Of a stretch of 48,821 nucleotides of DNA, positions 48,343 through 48,821 are shown one piece after another. Numbering within the stretch: position 1 is the stretch's first letter; each line of letters opens with the position of its first letter. The notes under the pieces were generated by a model. It saw only the letters and a program-made list of their open reading frames with translations. It searched no databases and was not told the DNA's origin. Both the position numbers and the translations under genes were made by a program. Origin of the DNA: Paramagnetospirillum kuznetsovii (GTDB lineage Bacteria > Pseudomonadota > Alphaproteobacteria > Rhodospirillales > Magnetospirillaceae); contig NZ_PGTO01000022.1 of assembly GCF_003284725.1 (NCBI RefSeq), positions 1-48,821 of the forward strand. The letters run 5' to 3'.

Positions 48343-48549
48343 ATGGGATCGTTTCGCCCGCTGCGCTTTGGCTTCGCCCTGGACGGCAGCCCCGCCAGCC
48401 ACGACCATGCCGAAATGAGGGTGACCTATCTCGGCTATTTCAATCGCAAACACGCCGAAGCCGATGCACGGCGCCGCTTCGAGGAATGGCGCCGCATGGG
48501 CAATCCGGTGGCCCGGCTGCGCTCCGCCGATCAGGTGGTGCTGGGATAA
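48343..48549 (+). CDS. Small protein of unknown function downstream of lexA
   Basis: A 68-residue frame starting one base after the lexA stop, so probably translated with it. The sequence is polar with several Arg and His (FNRKHAEADARRRFEEWRRMG), likely helical in the second half. I do not recognise it. A strong terminator 6 bp after its stop supports its being the second and last gene of the lexA transcript, and therefore SOS-controlled. Confidence 0.7.
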   Translation: MGSFRPLRFGFALDGSPASHDHAEMRVTYLGYFNRKHAEADARRRFEEWRRMGNPVARLRSADQVVLG

Positions 48550-48554
48550 GAAAA

Positions 48555-48585
48555 GGGGGGGCGGATTTCCGCCCCCTTCGTTTTT
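48555..48585 (+). terminator. Rho-independent terminator of the lexA transcript
   Basis: GGGGGCGG (48557-48564) pairs with CCGCCCCC (48569-48576) around a 4-base loop, followed by TTCGTTTTT. Confidence 0.92.
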
Positions 48586-48644
48586 GCGACGCCGTTTGGC
48601 ATTGGGGCCAATCGACATTCAAGCGGACATCGAGAAGGGAAATG

Positions 48645-48821
48645 GGCCACAGATGAGCACAGATTCCCGCTGCGCGGGACACAGATAGGAAATTCATCTG
48701 TGCTTATCTGTGTTCATGTGTGGACGGCCCCTGCGTTGCAAGGGAAATGTGAAGCAGGCACCACCGGTCTGGGGCAGTCATGTGTCCGGCCTGTTTGCGC
48801 GGCATACCTGGCCGCTGGCCA
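48645..48821. repeat. Right terminal copy of dispersed repeat
   Basis: The reverse-complement partner of bases 1-187: 48705-48821 is exact, and 48645-48704 is similar with small differences (GAGCACAGAT for GAACACAGAT; a shorter spacer). It contains GGCCACAGATGAGCACAG, a cccgctgcgcggg hairpin and CTGTGTTCATGTGTGG. The 95 bp before it hold only the terminator and unremarkable sequence. Confidence 0.85.

Noticed and set aside
48343-48549. Small gene after lexA as an SulA-like division inhibitor
   Set aside because: No sequence resemblance to SulA or other known SOS division inhibitors; left as unknown.

Overview
This 48.8-kb window is a GC-rich chromosomal segment from an alphaproteobacterium, most likely a Magnetospirillum-like member of the Rhodospirillales. 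The evidence is the protein sequences, the alphaproteobacterial order yebC-ruvCAB-ybgC-tolQRAB-pal-cpoB-tilS-ftsH-folP-glmM, a GAAC-N7-GAAC SOS box at lexA, and a serC-type leader RNA upstream of serC-serA. No magnetosome, rRNA, tRNA, CRISPR, prophage or transposase gene is visible. The species assignment is inference. The window begins and ends with inverted copies of one repeat (perfect over 117 bp, imperfect to about 185 bp), so it is probably a complete assembly contig broken at a dispersed repeat.

Layout. 1-10.4 kb (mostly minus strand): a tail-anchored pseudokinase, purA, hisZ, a soluble chemoreceptor with a zinc-binding CZB domain, an orphan radical SAM protein (plus strand), then serC-serA behind a structured leader. 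10.5-11.3 kb: a YkgJ-type cysteine-cluster protein. 11.4-22.8 kb: one long minus-strand block for urea use, read urtA-urtB-urtC-urtD-urtE-ureD-ureA-ureB-[GxxExxY cassette]-ureC-ureE-ureF-ureG, with a sigma-54-type promoter in front of urtA. The block is punctuated by palindromic repeats and by a 457-bp inverted-repeat cassette carrying a small PD-(D/E)XK-like gene.

23.2-27.9 kb: a sensory module next to the urea block. It comprises an OmpR-type response regulator diverging from urtA, a tripartite hybrid histidine kinase (periplasmic sensor, HisKA/HATPase, REC, HPt), and a UrtA-like periplasmic binding protein that has no transporter partner and is translationally coupled to the kinase. The layout resembles TorT-TorS-TorR but with a urea/amide-type binding protein. 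It is my main candidate for an undescribed system: a urea or short-amide sensor controlling urea uptake and urease. thiD sits just upstream of the binding protein.

28.9-48.6 kb: a small unknown gene, glmM, a 1061-residue lipoprotein of unknown family (plus strand, with an AT-rich interior) that separates glmM from folP, then folP-ftsH-tilS-cpoB, the Tol-Pal envelope system, the RuvABC Holliday-junction resolvase genes, yebC, and an autoregulated lexA followed by a small unknown gene and a clear terminator. How the genes work together: UrtABCDE imports urea, urease (UreABC matured by UreDEFG) releases ammonia, and the neighbouring two-component module plausibly sets expression; the right half is core envelope, nucleotide and DNA-repair housekeeping.
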